Shown: one piece after another, positions 28,161-37,255 of the stretch
Layout: each line of letters opens with the position of its first letter
How positions within the stretch are numbered: the stretch's first letter is position 1
Assembly (NCBI RefSeq): GCF_020886775.1
Contig: NZ_AP024525.1
Location: forward strand, 3,162,001 to 3,226,000
Direction of reading: 5' to 3'
DNA from: Sinomonas cyclohexanicum
Lineage (GTDB): Bacteria > Actinomycetota > Actinomycetes > Actinomycetales > Micrococcaceae
DNA: 64,000 nucleotides
Notes under the pieces: model-generated
Seen by the model: only the letters and a program-made list of their open reading frames with translations
Told to the model about the DNA's origin: nothing
Databases searched by the model: none
Program-made: the position numbers and the translations under genes

Positions 28161-28249
28161 ATTCTGGGAGTCACGTTCTGGGGGCCACATCACGTGCCCC
28201 CCAGAAGATGACACCCAGAAGATGCCACTCAGAAGGCGACCCCCAGACG
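28161..28249. repeat. 14-bp repeat array: two inverted plus four direct units
   Basis: Left units ATTCTGGGAGTCAC (28161-28174) and GTTCTGGGGGCCAC (28175-28188), a 5-bp centre ATCAC, then four units in the opposite sense: GTGCCCCCCAGAAG, ATGACACCCAGAAG, ATGCCACTCAGAAG, GCGACCCCCAGACG (28194-28249). The whole can fold as an imperfect hairpin and lies at the 3' end of the thiolase gene, whose stop codon (28231-28229) and last codons are built from the units. A terminator or attenuator role is plausible. Confidence 0.8.
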
Positions 28250-29497
28250 GGGGGCGGGCCAGCGCTCGAGGAGGAGCGCGTCGCCCTGGCCGCCTCCGCC
28301 GCACAGCGCCACGGCGGCCCTGCCGGAGCCCCGGCGCAGCAGCTCGTGCACAGCCGTGACGACCACGCGCGCGCCCGAGGACCCGATCGGGTGGCCGATC
28401 GCGATCGCCCCGCCGTTGACGTTGACGCGCTCCATCGGCACGCCCAGCAGGTCCGCGGAGTGCGCCGCCACGGTCGCGAACGCCTCGTTGACCTCGACGA
28501 AGTCGAGCTCCCCGGCGGACCAGCCCTCGCGCGCAAGCGCCGCGGCGATGGCCTTCGCGGGCTTGTCCGGCAGCGTCGTATCCGGCCCGGCGATCTGCCC
28601 GTGGGCGCGCACGACGGCGAGCACCTCCAGCCCGCGACGCTCGGCTTCCGCTCGGGTCGTCAGCACCACGGCGGAGGCCCCGTCGGAGATGGGCGAGGCG
28701 TTGCCGGCGGTGACGGTGCCGTCCGCGGAGAAGGCCGGGCGGAGCCGGGCGAGGGTCTCGGGCGTGGAGTCGGGGCGGATGCCCTCGTCCTCGGTGACCT
28801 CGAGCACGGCGCCCTTGCGCTGAGGGACCTTCACCGGCACGATCTCGGAGGCCCACACCCCGGCCGCAAGTGCGGCGCCAGCGCGGACGTGCGAGGCCGC
28901 GGCGACGGCGTCGGCGGCCTCGCGGGTGAGCCCGAGGGCGGCATTGGCCTTGTCTGTCGCCAGGCCCATGGCCTCGTGGTCGAATGCGTCGGTGAGGCCG
29001 TCGTGTGCGGTGGAGTCGACGAGCTCCATCGACCCGTACGCGGACCCTGCGCGCGTCCCGGCGAGCAGCCGCGGCGCCTGGCTCATGGACTCCTGGCCGC
29101 CGGCCACCACCACGGACGCTTCCCCGAGGCGCAGCATCCGCGCGGCCTCGATGACCGCGGAGAGGCCCGAGAGGCAGACCTTGTTGACGGTGATCGCCGG
29201 CGCGGTGAGCGGGATCCCGGCCGCGACGGCGGACTGGCGTGCCGGGTTCTGGCCGGCGCCCCCCTGCAGGACGTGGCCCATGATCACGGCGTCGACGTCC
29301 TCGGCCGCCACACCGGCGCGGCCGAGCGCACCGGAGATCGCGGTCCCGCCGAGCTCGACGGCGGTCAGCGACGCAAGCTGGCCGAGGAGCCTGCCCTGCG
29401 GCGTGCGGGCGGCGCCGATGATGACGACGTCCTGAGGGGACGCGATGTCCTGAGGGGCTGCGCTGGGGCGGGAGGGCTGGGTCTCCGGGTTGCTCAC
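28229..29497 (-). CDS. Acetyl-CoA acyltransferase (thiolase)
   Basis: 422 residues from GTG 29497 with AAGGAG upstream; the first 20 residues are an unconserved extension. Thiolase residues: nucleophile C108 in NKVCLSGLSAV, GGQESMS, the C-terminal NVNGGAIAIGHPIGSSGAR with the catalytic His, and ALCGGGGQGDA with the second Cys. It cleaves 3-ketoacyl-CoA (or joins two acetyl-CoA). It is the last gene of the operon and overlaps the ligase by 4 nt. The C-terminus ends inside the 14-bp repeat array. Confidence 0.93.
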   Translation of the reverse strand: MSNPETQPSRPSAAPQDIASPQDVVIIGAARTPQGRLLGQLASLTAVELGGTAISGALGRAGVAAEDVDAVIMGHVLQGGAGQNPARQSAVAAGIPLTAPAITVNKVCLSGLSAVIEAARMLRLGEASVVVAGGQESMSQAPRLLAGTRAGSAYGSMELVDSTAHDGLTDAFDHEAMGLATDKANAALGLTREAADAVAAASHVRAGAALAAGVWASEIVPVKVPQRKGAVLEVTEDEGIRPDSTPETLARLRPAFSADGTVTAGNASPISDGASAVVLTTRAEAERRGLEVLAVVRAHGQIAGPDTTLPDKPAKAIAAALAREGWSAGELDFVEVNEAFATVAAHSADLLGVPMERVNVNGGAIAIGHPIGSSGARVVVTAVHELLRRGSGRAAVALCGGGGQGDALLLERWPAPRLGVAF

Positions 29498-31176
29498 TGT
29501 GCTCCTTCCGCCGCGATCGCCGCGAGGGCGCGCAGCTCGTGCTTGAGGGTCTTGCCCGTGGAGGTCTTGGGCAGCTGGTCGGTGAAGTGGATCTCGCGCG
29601 GGACCTTGAACCCGGCGAGGAGCCCGCGGACGTGCGCGGACAGGACCTCGGCGGTGAGCTCCGAGGCCCCGCCCCGGACCACGAAGGCCACGGGCCGCTC
29701 GCCCCAGCGCTCGTCCGGCATGCCGATCACGGCGACATCGAGCACGTCCGGGTGGGAGACGATGGCCTGCTCCACCTCGATCGTCGAGATGTTCTCGCCG
29801 CCGGAGATGACGATGTCCTTGGCCCGGTCCTTGAGTTGGATGTACCCGTCCGGGTGCATGACGCCGAGGTCGCCGGTGTGGAACCAGCCTCCGGCGAAAG
29901 CGCGCTCGGTCGCCTCGGGGTCCTTGTAGTAGCCGAGCATGACGTTGTTGCCGCGCAGCACGATCTCGCCGATCGTCCCTCCGTCGGCCGGGACGTCCCG
30001 CAGCTCGGCGCCCGTGCCGACCTCCACGACCCGCGCCGTCTCGGCCTGGACCATCCCCACGCCCTGGCGCGAAAGCTTCGCGGCCCGCTCGTCCGGGGAG
30101 AGCGAGTCCCATGCGGTCTGGTACTCGCACACCGTGTACGGCCCGTACACCTCCGTGAGCCCGTACACGTGCACCACGGTCGCGCCGAGGTCGCCGAGGC
30201 GGCGGATGATCGTCGGCGACGGCGGCGCTCCCGCCGTCGTGATCTTCAGCGAAACCGAGCCCGCCGCGCCGAGCTCGTGCGCCCGCTCGGCGTCGGCGAT
30301 GATCGAGCACACGGTGGGCGCCCCGCAGAGGTGGGTCACGCCGCCGTCGAGCGCGTCCCAGACCGCGTCGGCGCGGACCGCGCGCAGGCACACGTGCGTG
30401 CCGGCGGCCGCGGTGACTGCCCACGGCGTGCACCAGCCGTTGCAGTGGAACATCGGAAGGGTCCACAGGTAGCGGGTGGAGCCGTCGAAGCCCTGGTGGT
30501 GCGCCTCGCCCAGCGCGTTGAGGTACGCGCCGCGGTGCGAGTACAGCACGCCCTTGGGCTTGCCCGTCGTGCCGGAGGTGTAGTTGAGGGTGATCGGCGT
30601 CTGCTCGTCGTCGACGCCCCACGGCAGGTCCGGCCCGTCCGGCGCGCCCGCGAGGAGGTCGGCGTAGAGCTCGCGGCCCTCCCCCTCGCCGCTGGAGCGC
30701 ACGACGGCGGCGGCCGCCTCGTGCGCGCCCGGAACCTCCCCATCGGGCACCACGACGACTGGCACCCCGGCGGCCGGGCCGCCCAGGCGCGCGACGCCGT
30801 CGACCGTCTCGAGCAGTTCCGTGTCCGCGAACAGGAGCGCGGCCTCGGAGTGCTCGAGGATGTACGCGACCTCGTGCGCCGCGAGGCGCGTGTTGAGCGC
30901 CACGAGGACCCCGCCGGCGAGGGGCACAGCGAAGTGGGCGATGAGCAGCTCGGGCACGTTGGGGGCGAGGAACGCGACCCGGTCGCCGGGGGCGATGCGG
31001 GCGGCGAGGGCCTTGGCGAGCCGCTGGGCCGCGGCGCCGAACTCGGCGTACGTGTAGCGGCGGGCGCCGTGCTCGATGGCGACGCGGTCCGGGAAGACGG
31101 CGGCGGAGCGCTCGAGGAAGCGCAGTGGGCTCAGAGCGGAGTAGTTGGCCCGTGGCGTGTTGTTGGCGGCGTGCAC
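29494..31176 (-). CDS. Acyl-CoA ligase (AMP-forming fatty-acid/carboxylic-acid CoA ligase)
   Basis: 560 residues from GTG 31176 after AGGGG. ANL-family motifs: P-loop YTSGTTGKPKGVLYSH (about residue 195), LPMFHCNGW, VYGLTEVYGP, GWFHTGDLGVMHPDGYIQLKDR, and the C-terminal lysine in LPKTSTGKTLKHE. It activates a carboxylic acid with ATP and CoA to feed the adjacent beta-oxidation enzymes. HCNGW is typical of medium- and long-chain ligases, but chain length cannot be fixed. Confidence 0.93.
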   Translation of the reverse strand: MHAANNTPRANYSALSPLRFLERSAAVFPDRVAIEHGARRYTYAEFGAAAQRLAKALAARIAPGDRVAFLAPNVPELLIAHFAVPLAGGVLVALNTRLAAHEVAYILEHSEAALLFADTELLETVDGVARLGGPAAGVPVVVVPDGEVPGAHEAAAAVVRSSGEGEGRELYADLLAGAPDGPDLPWGVDDEQTPITLNYTSGTTGKPKGVLYSHRGAYLNALGEAHHQGFDGSTRYLWTLPMFHCNGWCTPWAVTAAAGTHVCLRAVRADAVWDALDGGVTHLCGAPTVCSIIADAERAHELGAAGSVSLKITTAGAPPSPTIIRRLGDLGATVVHVYGLTEVYGPYTVCEYQTAWDSLSPDERAAKLSRQGVGMVQAETARVVEVGTGAELRDVPADGGTIGEIVLRGNNVMLGYYKDPEATERAFAGGWFHTGDLGVMHPDGYIQLKDRAKDIVISGGENISTIEVEQAIVSHPDVLDVAVIGMPDERWGERPVAFVVRGGASELTAEVLSAHVRGLLAGFKVPREIHFTDQLPKTSTGKTLKHELRALAAIAAEGAQ

Positions 31177-31184
31177 GCGGGCCC

Positions 31185-32375
31185 CTACGCGAACGCGCCG
31201 ACGCCGGTGACGTCGCGCCCGATCAGGAGGGCCTGGACGCTCTCGGTGCCCTCGTACGTGTGGATCGACTCGATGTCCATCATGTGGCGGACCACGTGGT
31301 TCTCCAGCAGGATGCCGTTGCCGCCGAGCAGGTCCCGGGCCGTGGAGGCGATGAGCCGGGCCTTGCGGGTGTTGTGGTACTTGGCCATGGACGCCTGCGT
31401 GGGGCGCATCTCGCCGCGCGCGTCGAGGGCGGCGAGGTGGACGCAGTGCAGCTGCATGCTCGTGAGCTCGGCGAGCATCTGGGACAGGCGGTCCTGGACG
31501 AGCTGGAACGTGGCCAGCGGCCTGCCGAACTGGACGCGCTGGTTGGCGTAGTTCACGGCGGCCTCGTAGCACGCCGTGGCGTGGCCGAGCGCGGACCAGG
31601 CAACGCCGAGGCGGGTCGCGACGAGCACCTTCGAGGTGTCCTTGAACGTCTTGGTGCCCGGGAGCACGTTCTCGGCGGGGATCCGCGCGTCGGTGAGGCG
31701 GATGCGGGCCTGGTGGATGGCACGGAGCGAGCCCTTGCCGGTGATGACCTCGGCGTCGTAGCCCTCGGTGTCCTGCTCGATGAGGAAGCCGCGGACGTTG
31801 CCCTCGTCGTCGCGCGCCCACACGACCGTCACGCCGCCCGAGGCGCCGTTGCCGATCCACTTCTTCTCGCCGTTGAGGACCCAGTGGTCGCCCTCGCGGT
31901 GGGCGGTGGTCTCGAGGCTCACGGAGTCGGAGCCGTGGTCCGGCTCGGTGAGGGCGAACGAGCCGAGCTCCTCGCCGCGGGCCAGCGGGCCGAGCCAGCG
32001 CTCCTTCTGCGCCTCGGAGCCGTGGAAGGCGATCGAGCGGAGCGCGAGGCCGCCCTGGACCGCGACGATCGTGCCGAGGGACCCGTCCCCGCGGGAGATC
32101 TCCATGTTCACGAGGCCCGCCGCGAGGGGGCTCATGGGCTCGAGGCCGGGGACCTCGATCCCGTCCGCGAGGAGGTTGAGCTCGCCCATGCGCTTGGCGA
32201 GGTGGAGCGGGTACTCGGCGCGGTCCCAGTACTCGTTCATCTGCGGCAGGGCCTCGTCGATGAACGCGCGGGCGCGCCCCCAGTGGGCGCGGTCCTGGTC
32301 AGTGATGCTGCCGGACGCGGAGAACACCGCGTAGTAGTCGGTGTCGAGGGCTTCGGAGACGTCGTAGTCGGGCAC
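31185..32375 (-). CDS. Acyl-CoA dehydrogenase (glutaryl-CoA-dehydrogenase-like)
   Basis: 396 residues from GTG 32375 after GAAAGGA. FAD-binding and substrate blocks: GSFALTEPDHGSDS, WVLNGEKKWIGNG, QRVQFGRPLATFQLVQ, and the catalytic Glu in HTYEGTESVQALLIGRDVTG. The YEGT context resembles glutaryl-CoA dehydrogenase as well as short-chain enzymes. Electrons would go to ETF. Eight bp upstream of the ligase in the same operon. Confidence 0.92.
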   Translation of the reverse strand: MPDYDVSEALDTDYYAVFSASGSITDQDRAHWGRARAFIDEALPQMNEYWDRAEYPLHLAKRMGELNLLADGIEVPGLEPMSPLAAGLVNMEISRGDGSLGTIVAVQGGLALRSIAFHGSEAQKERWLGPLARGEELGSFALTEPDHGSDSVSLETTAHREGDHWVLNGEKKWIGNGASGGVTVVWARDDEGNVRGFLIEQDTEGYDAEVITGKGSLRAIHQARIRLTDARIPAENVLPGTKTFKDTSKVLVATRLGVAWSALGHATACYEAAVNYANQRVQFGRPLATFQLVQDRLSQMLAELTSMQLHCVHLAALDARGEMRPTQASMAKYHNTRKARLIASTARDLLGGNGILLENHVVRHMMDIESIHTYEGTESVQALLIGRDVTGVGAFA

Positions 32376-32385
32376 GGGATTCCTT

Positions 32386-33507
32386 TCAGCGGGCCAGGAG
32401 CGGGGTGAGCCCGCCGGCAGGGTAGTTGGCGCCGAGCACCATGCAGCGGTCGATGTCCTCCTCCGAGGCGACGACGCCCTCCGCGAGCATGATCTCGACC
32501 TCCTCGGCGAGGGCCACGCGGACGCGCTCGAGGACCCTGGCGGGGTCGACGGGCCCGGTCCCGGGCCCCTGCGCCAGGAGGGCGGCCGCCTCGGGTGAGA
32601 GGCCGCCGTCGTCCGCGAGGAGCCGGCGCACGCCGGATTCCGCGGCGGCGGCGAGCCACGGCGAGAGCGGGAACCGCTCGGGGAAGGCGCGGTGCATCGT
32701 GGCACAGATGTGCTGCTGGACGGCGGTGCCGATGTAGTCGATGAGTGTCAGCGGCGTCATCGGCAGGTTCCAGGGTGCGAGGGCCCGGTCGACGGCGAGC
32801 GGGTCACCGCCCGCGGCGGCGGTCGCCTCGGTCTCGGCGAGGACCTCCGCGAAGAGGCGCGTGAGGAGGCGGTTGACCACGAAGCCGGGCGCGTCCGCGA
32901 CCGGGACCGCCGTCTTGCCGAGCGCGGCGGCGAGGTCCGCGGCGGCGGCCATCGCTGCGTCCGAGGCGACCGGGGTTCGCACGAGCTCGAGGAGCGGCAG
33001 GACCGCGACCGGGTTGAAGAAGTGGAAGCCGACCACGCGCTCGGGGTGCTTCAGGGCCTCGGCCATCGCCTCGACCGAGAGGGAGGACGTGTTGGTCAGC
33101 AGGAGCGCGTCCGGGCCAATCGCGGCCTCGGCGGCGGCGAACACCTGGCGCTTGACCGACAGCTCTTCGAACACGGCCTCGATCACGGCGTCGCAGCCGG
33201 CGAAGTCCGCGGGGTCCGTCGTGCCGGTGATGAGCGCGGCGATCTCCTCTGCCTCGCCGGCCTGGAGGCGGCCCTTGGACTCGGCCCGCCCGAGGCGGGA
33301 CCGGATGCCGGCGAGCGCGGCGTCGACCCGCTCGGCGGAGAGGTCGCTCATCGTCACGGGGACGCGGAGCTGCTGTGCGAAGAGCGTGGCGAGCTGGCTG
33401 GCCATGAGGCCTGCGCCGATCACGCCCACGGCGGTCACGGGGCTCTGGGCGGACGACGGCGCGGGGCTGGCTGCCGCTGTCGGGGCGGCCGAGATGAGGT
33501 GGGGCAC
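32386..33507 (-). CDS. 3-hydroxyacyl-CoA dehydrogenase
   Basis: 373 residues from GTG 33507. The Rossmann site reads VGVIGAGLMASQLATLFAQ (about 27-45), with LTNTSSLSVEAMAE and the active-site His in GFHFFNPVAVLPLLE. A C-terminal 3HCDH domain and an extra tail follow. It oxidises 3-hydroxyacyl-CoA with NAD. This is the first gene of the four-gene operon; two palindromic operators flank its -35 region. Confidence 0.93.
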   Translation of the reverse strand: MPHLISAAPTAAASPAPSSAQSPVTAVGVIGAGLMASQLATLFAQQLRVPVTMSDLSAERVDAALAGIRSRLGRAESKGRLQAGEAEEIAALITGTTDPADFAGCDAVIEAVFEELSVKRQVFAAAEAAIGPDALLLTNTSSLSVEAMAEALKHPERVVGFHFFNPVAVLPLLELVRTPVASDAAMAAAADLAAALGKTAVPVADAPGFVVNRLLTRLFAEVLAETEATAAAGGDPLAVDRALAPWNLPMTPLTLIDYIGTAVQQHICATMHRAFPERFPLSPWLAAAAESGVRRLLADDGGLSPEAAALLAQGPGTGPVDPARVLERVRVALAEEVEIMLAEGVVASEEDIDRCMVLGANYPAGGLTPLLAR

Positions 33508-33522
33508 ACCCCCATGAAATCG

Positions 33523-33559
33523 TGAAACTCAGTCTCAGGTCAAGTGAAACGCCGTATCA
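33523..33559. promoter_or_regulatory. Twin TetR-type operators around the promoter of the fatty-acid operon
   Basis: Two 15-bp palindromes, TGAAACTCAGTCTCA (33523-33537) and TGAAACGCCGTATCA (33545-33559), share the pattern TGAAAC-N3-GTNTCA and are 22 bp apart centre to centre, about two helix turns. A minus-strand -35 candidate TTGACC (33543-33538) lies exactly between them. The second site contains the tetR stop codon. Binding by the adjacent TetR protein would block transcription of the operon. Confidence 0.75.
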
Positions 33560-34339
33560 CTTCTGGGCTGGGCGGCGTCCGAGGGCCTCCCTGACCTTCC
33601 GGGCGATGTCCTCCGGGGCCGCGGACCGCGGGAAGACGGCCACGACGATGTCGTCGGGGCGAGGTGCCTCGTCAGCACCCCCACTCTGGGTGAGCCTGCC
33701 GCGCGCGGCGGCAGGGCCGGCGTCGTGCGCGCCTGCGCCTCCGTCCTCGCCGGCGCTCTCCACCGGGGCCACGCCGAAGAGCCGGCGGACGGTGTCCAGC
33801 TCGGCGGTGAGGCGTCGGGCGTCGAAGCCGGGCTCGCCGCGCATGAGACCTCGGAGGCAGTAGTTCTGGGTCGAGACGACCGTGGCGGCGAAACGCACGG
33901 CGTCGAGCGGGTCGAGGCCGGGAAGCGCCGCGAGCAGGTAGCCGCGGAACAGCCTCTCGTAGCGGAAGGTCGTCACGAGTTCCTTGTCGCGCAGGCCGGG
34001 CTCGCGCCGCACGACCTCATAGCGCAGGTGTGCCAGATCCCCGAGTGCGGCGAAGTGCGCGAAGACGAGCTCCGCGGCCCGGCACACCGCCTCCCACGGG
34101 TCCGGGTGCGGCTCGGCGAGGAAGGCGCCGGCCTGTTCGAGGAGCGTGTCGTGGTCGGCGAAGACCACGTCCTCCTTCGAGCGGAACTGGCGGAAGAAGG
34201 TGCTCCGGGAGAGTCCGGCGGCCGCCGCGATCTGGTCGGCGCTCGTGGCCTCGTATCCGTGCTCGGCGTAGAGCCGCACGGCCACGGCAGCGACGTCGAG
34301 ACGGCGCCGGGCCGGATCGGGAACCCTGCGGTCGCTCAT
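33557..34339 (-). CDS. TetR-family transcriptional regulator
   Basis: 260 residues from ATG 34339. N-terminal helix-turn-helix (about 10-55) with LYAEHGYEATSADQIAAAAG and LSRSTFFRQFRSKEDVVFADHD. The ligand domain follows, then an unusual 60-residue Gly/Ala-rich tail containing AHDAGPAAARG and ending in a helical segment. It sits upstream of the fatty-acid operon on the same strand with twin palindromes between, so it most likely represses that operon until an acyl-CoA binds. Confidence 0.9.
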   Translation of the reverse strand: MSDRRVPDPARRRLDVAAVAVRLYAEHGYEATSADQIAAAAGLSRSTFFRQFRSKEDVVFADHDTLLEQAGAFLAEPHPDPWEAVCRAAELVFAHFAALGDLAHLRYEVVRREPGLRDKELVTTFRYERLFRGYLLAALPGLDPLDAVRFAATVVSTQNYCLRGLMRGEPGFDARRLTAELDTVRRLFGVAPVESAGEDGGAGAHDAGPAAARGRLTQSGGADEAPRPDDIVVAVFPRSAAPEDIARKVREALGRRPAQK

Positions 34340-34365
34340 GGCTGCTCCCTCCGCACTGTGCGCGC

Positions 34366-35430
34366 TCACAGCTCGAGCCCGATGAGCAGCGGCTCGTTGT
34401 GCAGCTCGATCCCGAAGCGGGCGCGGACGCCGTCGCGCACTTCGCGGGCGAGCGCCAGGAGGTCCTTGGCCGTCGCCTCGCCGCGGTTGGTCAGAGCGAG
34501 CGTGTGCTTCGTGGACAGGGACGCCCGGCCGCCCGAGACGCTGTCCGGCGCGAGGCCGTGGCCCTTCGGGAAGCCCGCGTGGTCGATGAGCCACGCGGCG
34601 GACGTCTTGACGAGCCCCTCGCCAGCCGGGTAGCGCGGGGCGCCCTCCGGGAGCGCCGCGGCCTCTGCCTCGGTCAGCACCGGATTCGTGAAGAACGAGC
34701 CGGTCGAATACGTGTCCCGGTCGGCCGGGTCGAGGACCATGCCCTTGGACGCGCGCAGCCGCAGGACCTCGCGGCGCACGTCCGTCGCGTAGGCGCGCTG
34801 GCCCTGCTCGACTCCGAGCGCGCGGGCGAGCTCCGCGTACCGGACCGGCGCGCCCATGCGGCCCAGCGCGAGCTGGAATTCGACGGTCAGCACCACGTAG
34901 CGCGGCGAGCCGTTCACGGTGGTCCGCTTGAGGATCGAGTCGCGGTAGCCGAACTTCAGCTCGGAGGGGACGAAGGTGCGGACCGCGCCCGCCTCCCGGT
35001 CCCACGTGCGGACCTGCCAGACGGTCTGCGAGACGTCCTGCCCGTACGCGCCGACGTTCTGCACGGGCGTGGCGCCTGCCGAGCCGGGGATGCCCGAGAG
35101 GGCCTCGACTCCACTGAACGCGTGGTGCACGGCGTGCTCGACGAACGCGTCCCACGGGTGTCCCGCCTGGACCTGGACGGAGACGCCCCCGCACGAGTCG
35201 GCCGAGTTGACGGCGAGCCCCTCGGAGGCGATCTTCAGCACCGTGCCGGGGTAGCCATCGTCGGACACGACGAGGTTCGAGCCGCCCGCGATGATCAGCA
35301 GCGGCTCGCCGGCGGCGTCCGCCGTGCGGACGGCATCGATGATCTCGGCCTCGGTGCGCGCCTCCTCGAAGCGCGCCGCCGGGCCGCCCACGGCGGAGGT
35401 GGTCAGGGAGGACAGGAGGGTCTGGCTCAC
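34366..35430 (-). CDS. murB: UDP-N-acetylenolpyruvoylglucosamine reductase
   Basis: 354 residues from GTG 35430. FAD-binding signature LLIIAGGSNLVVSD and ALSGIPGSAGATPVQNVGAYGQ, catalytic Ser in DTYSTGSFFTNPV and the C-terminal Glu in ELHNEPLLIG. MurB reduces the enolpyruvyl group to make UDP-MurNAc, a peptidoglycan precursor. TAAGCT (35442-35437), part of which is the stop codon of the MFS gene, lies 6 nt before the start: leaderless start likely. Confidence 0.95.
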   Translation of the reverse strand: MSQTLLSSLTTSAVGGPAARFEEARTEAEIIDAVRTADAAGEPLLIIAGGSNLVVSDDGYPGTVLKIASEGLAVNSADSCGGVSVQVQAGHPWDAFVEHAVHHAFSGVEALSGIPGSAGATPVQNVGAYGQDVSQTVWQVRTWDREAGAVRTFVPSELKFGYRDSILKRTTVNGSPRYVVLTVEFQLALGRMGAPVRYAELARALGVEQGQRAYATDVRREVLRLRASKGMVLDPADRDTYSTGSFFTNPVLTEAEAAALPEGAPRYPAGEGLVKTSAAWLIDHAGFPKGHGLAPDSVSGGRASLSTKHTLALTNRGEATAKDLLALAREVRDGVRARFGIELHNEPLLIGLEL

Positions 35431-35439
35431 CCGTCAAGC

Positions 35440-36801
35440 TTAGGCGGTGACGGGGGCGACGGTCCGCCGCGCAGCCTGGCCGGCCAGGGCCACGGAGATC
35501 ACGACAAACAGCAGCACAGTCAGGAGCGAGTACCGCACGCCCGTGAACTCGGCGACGAACCCGAGCAGCGGCGGCCCGCAGAGGAACGCGCCGTAGCCGA
35601 TCGTCGAGACGACCGAGACGCGGGCCGCGGCGTGGACGGGGTCGTCCGCGGCGGCGGACATGCCGACGGGGAAGCCGAGCGATGCGCCCAGCCCCCACAC
35701 CACGAGGCCCGCGAACGCGAGCCACAGCGCGGGCGCGAGCACGAACAGCGCGAGCCCCACGAGCGCGAGGATGCCGCACACGCGCAGGGCCGTGACCCGG
35801 CCGTGCCGGTTCAGGACGGGGGTGCCGAGGAACCGGCCGGCGGCCATCGCGCAGACGAACACGCTGTACCCGGCCGCGCCGGCGGCCTGGGAGACCCCGT
35901 ACCCGTCCGCGAGCGCGAGCGCCACCCAGTCCCCCGCCGCACCCTCCGCGAGCGCGAGGCCCAGGACCATGACACCGAGCAGGACCGTGCGGCGGTCCCT
36001 CCACGCCGCCGCGACCTGGGCGCGGCCGCCCGGGGAGTCCGCCGCCGCAGGGGCCGCGGCCTCTGCCGCTGCCGACTCCCCTTCCGCGGCGGCGAGCACG
36101 GACGACGGCGCGCGCTGCCCGGCGGCGACCGGGCCGCCGTCGTGCGTCCGCGCCCCACCGGCGGCAGCGCCTGCCTCGCGCTCGCGGCGCGCGACGTCGG
36201 CCCGGAGGAACGTCCCGGCCGTGACCACGGCGCCGGCCACGACCACGCCGGCGATCCCGAGGTGCCACGCGAGCGGTACCCCAACGGCGGCGGCCCACGC
36301 GCCCAGGATGGCACCGGCCACGGTGCCGAGGCTGAACGAGCCGTGCAGCCGGGGCATGATGAAGCGCTTCAGGGCTCGCTCCACCGCGGCGCCCTCGACG
36401 TTCGAGGCTGTGTTCCAGCTCGCCGTCCCGAGACCGATCACGGCGAAGCCCACGGCGGCGGCCACGGTTGACTGGAACACGCTCGCTCCGAGGCCGAGCA
36501 GCACCAGCCCGGCCCCCACGAGGACCGATCCGGCCTGGATGGTCCGGGCGGAGCCCAGCCGGATCACGATGAGCCCAGACGCCGAGACGGACGCGAACGA
36601 GGCCAGCGTCATGCACAGCAGGAGCAGGCCGACGCCGGCGGGCGTGAGGTCAAGGTCGGTCCTCAGCGCGGGGACGCGTGAGACCCAGCTCGAGAACGCG
36701 AGCCCGCTCGCCGCGTACGCGGCCACGACAGCAAGGTGCCACCGCCGGACGTCCACCGGGACGGCCGGCGCGGAGGCTGCCGGCGCGGGGGCGCGGGTCA
36801 T
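35440..36801 (-). CDS. MFS transporter (12 helices, long central loop)
   Basis: 453 residues. Twelve predicted helices. The central loop between helices 6 and 7 is unusually long (about 210-270), low-complexity and Ala/Gly-rich, and holds RTHDGGPVAAG. No substrate motif is recognised; the overall pattern resembles fucose-permease-like or Bcr-type MFS. The gene ends 9 bp before murB and follows hadB by 10 bp, so it may be co-transcribed. Confidence 0.85.
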   Translation of the reverse strand: MTRAPAPAASAPAVPVDVRRWHLAVVAAYAASGLAFSSWVSRVPALRTDLDLTPAGVGLLLLCMTLASFASVSASGLIVIRLGSARTIQAGSVLVGAGLVLLGLGASVFQSTVAAAVGFAVIGLGTASWNTASNVEGAAVERALKRFIMPRLHGSFSLGTVAGAILGAWAAAVGVPLAWHLGIAGVVVAGAVVTAGTFLRADVARREREAGAAAGGARTHDGGPVAAGQRAPSSVLAAAEGESAAAEAAAPAAADSPGGRAQVAAAWRDRRTVLLGVMVLGLALAEGAAGDWVALALADGYGVSQAAGAAGYSVFVCAMAAGRFLGTPVLNRHGRVTALRVCGILALVGLALFVLAPALWLAFAGLVVWGLGASLGFPVGMSAAADDPVHAAARVSVVSTIGYGAFLCGPPLLGFVAEFTGVRYSLLTVLLFVVISVALAGQAARRTVAPVTA

Positions 36802-36811
36802 TCCGGTCGGC

Positions 36812-37255
36812 TCAGCCGAGCCGGACCACGGCCTGGGCCTTGGTCAGCACCCGCTGGCCGGCGCTGGTGACCGTGAGGTCGATGCGCGCTGTCCGCGCCT
36901 CGGGGTCGAGGGCTCCGACCGTCCCCACGATCTCGAGGACCGCTCCCGGCTCGTCCGTGCCGGTCGTGTCCGCGACGGGGACCGGCTTCGTGAAGCGCGT
37001 CTGGTAGTCGACGACGGCGCCCGGGTCGCCCGCCCAGTCGGTGACGAGCTGGACGGCCGCACCCATCGTGAACATCCCGTGCGCGATCACCCCGGGCAGC
37101 TCGACGGCGGCGGCGAAGTCGTTGTTCCAGTGGATCGGGTTGAAGTCCCCGGACGCCCCGGCGTACTTCACGAGGTCGGAGCGTGTCACGGGGACCTCGC
37201 GCCTGCCGATCTCGGCGCCCTTCTCGAGGCTTTCGAAGGCCGGCGTCCGGCTCAC
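36812..37255 (-). CDS. MaoC-type dehydratase HadB-like
   Basis: 147 residues from GTG 37255 within the hadA stop (GTGA overlap). Hotdog fold with the hydratase-2 motif YAGASGDFNPIHWNNDFA (catalytic Asp and His) and GVIAHGMFTMG. In mycobacteria HadB pairs with HadA as the 3-hydroxyacyl-ACP dehydratase; here membership in fatty-acid or related lipid synthesis is likely. murB nearby is a common arrangement in actinobacteria. Confidence 0.88.
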   Translation of the reverse strand: MSRTPAFESLEKGAEIGRREVPVTRSDLVKYAGASGDFNPIHWNNDFAAAVELPGVIAHGMFTMGAAVQLVTDWAGDPGAVVDYQTRFTKPVPVADTTGTDEPGAVLEIVGTVGALDPEARTARIDLTVTSAGQRVLTKAQAVVRLG

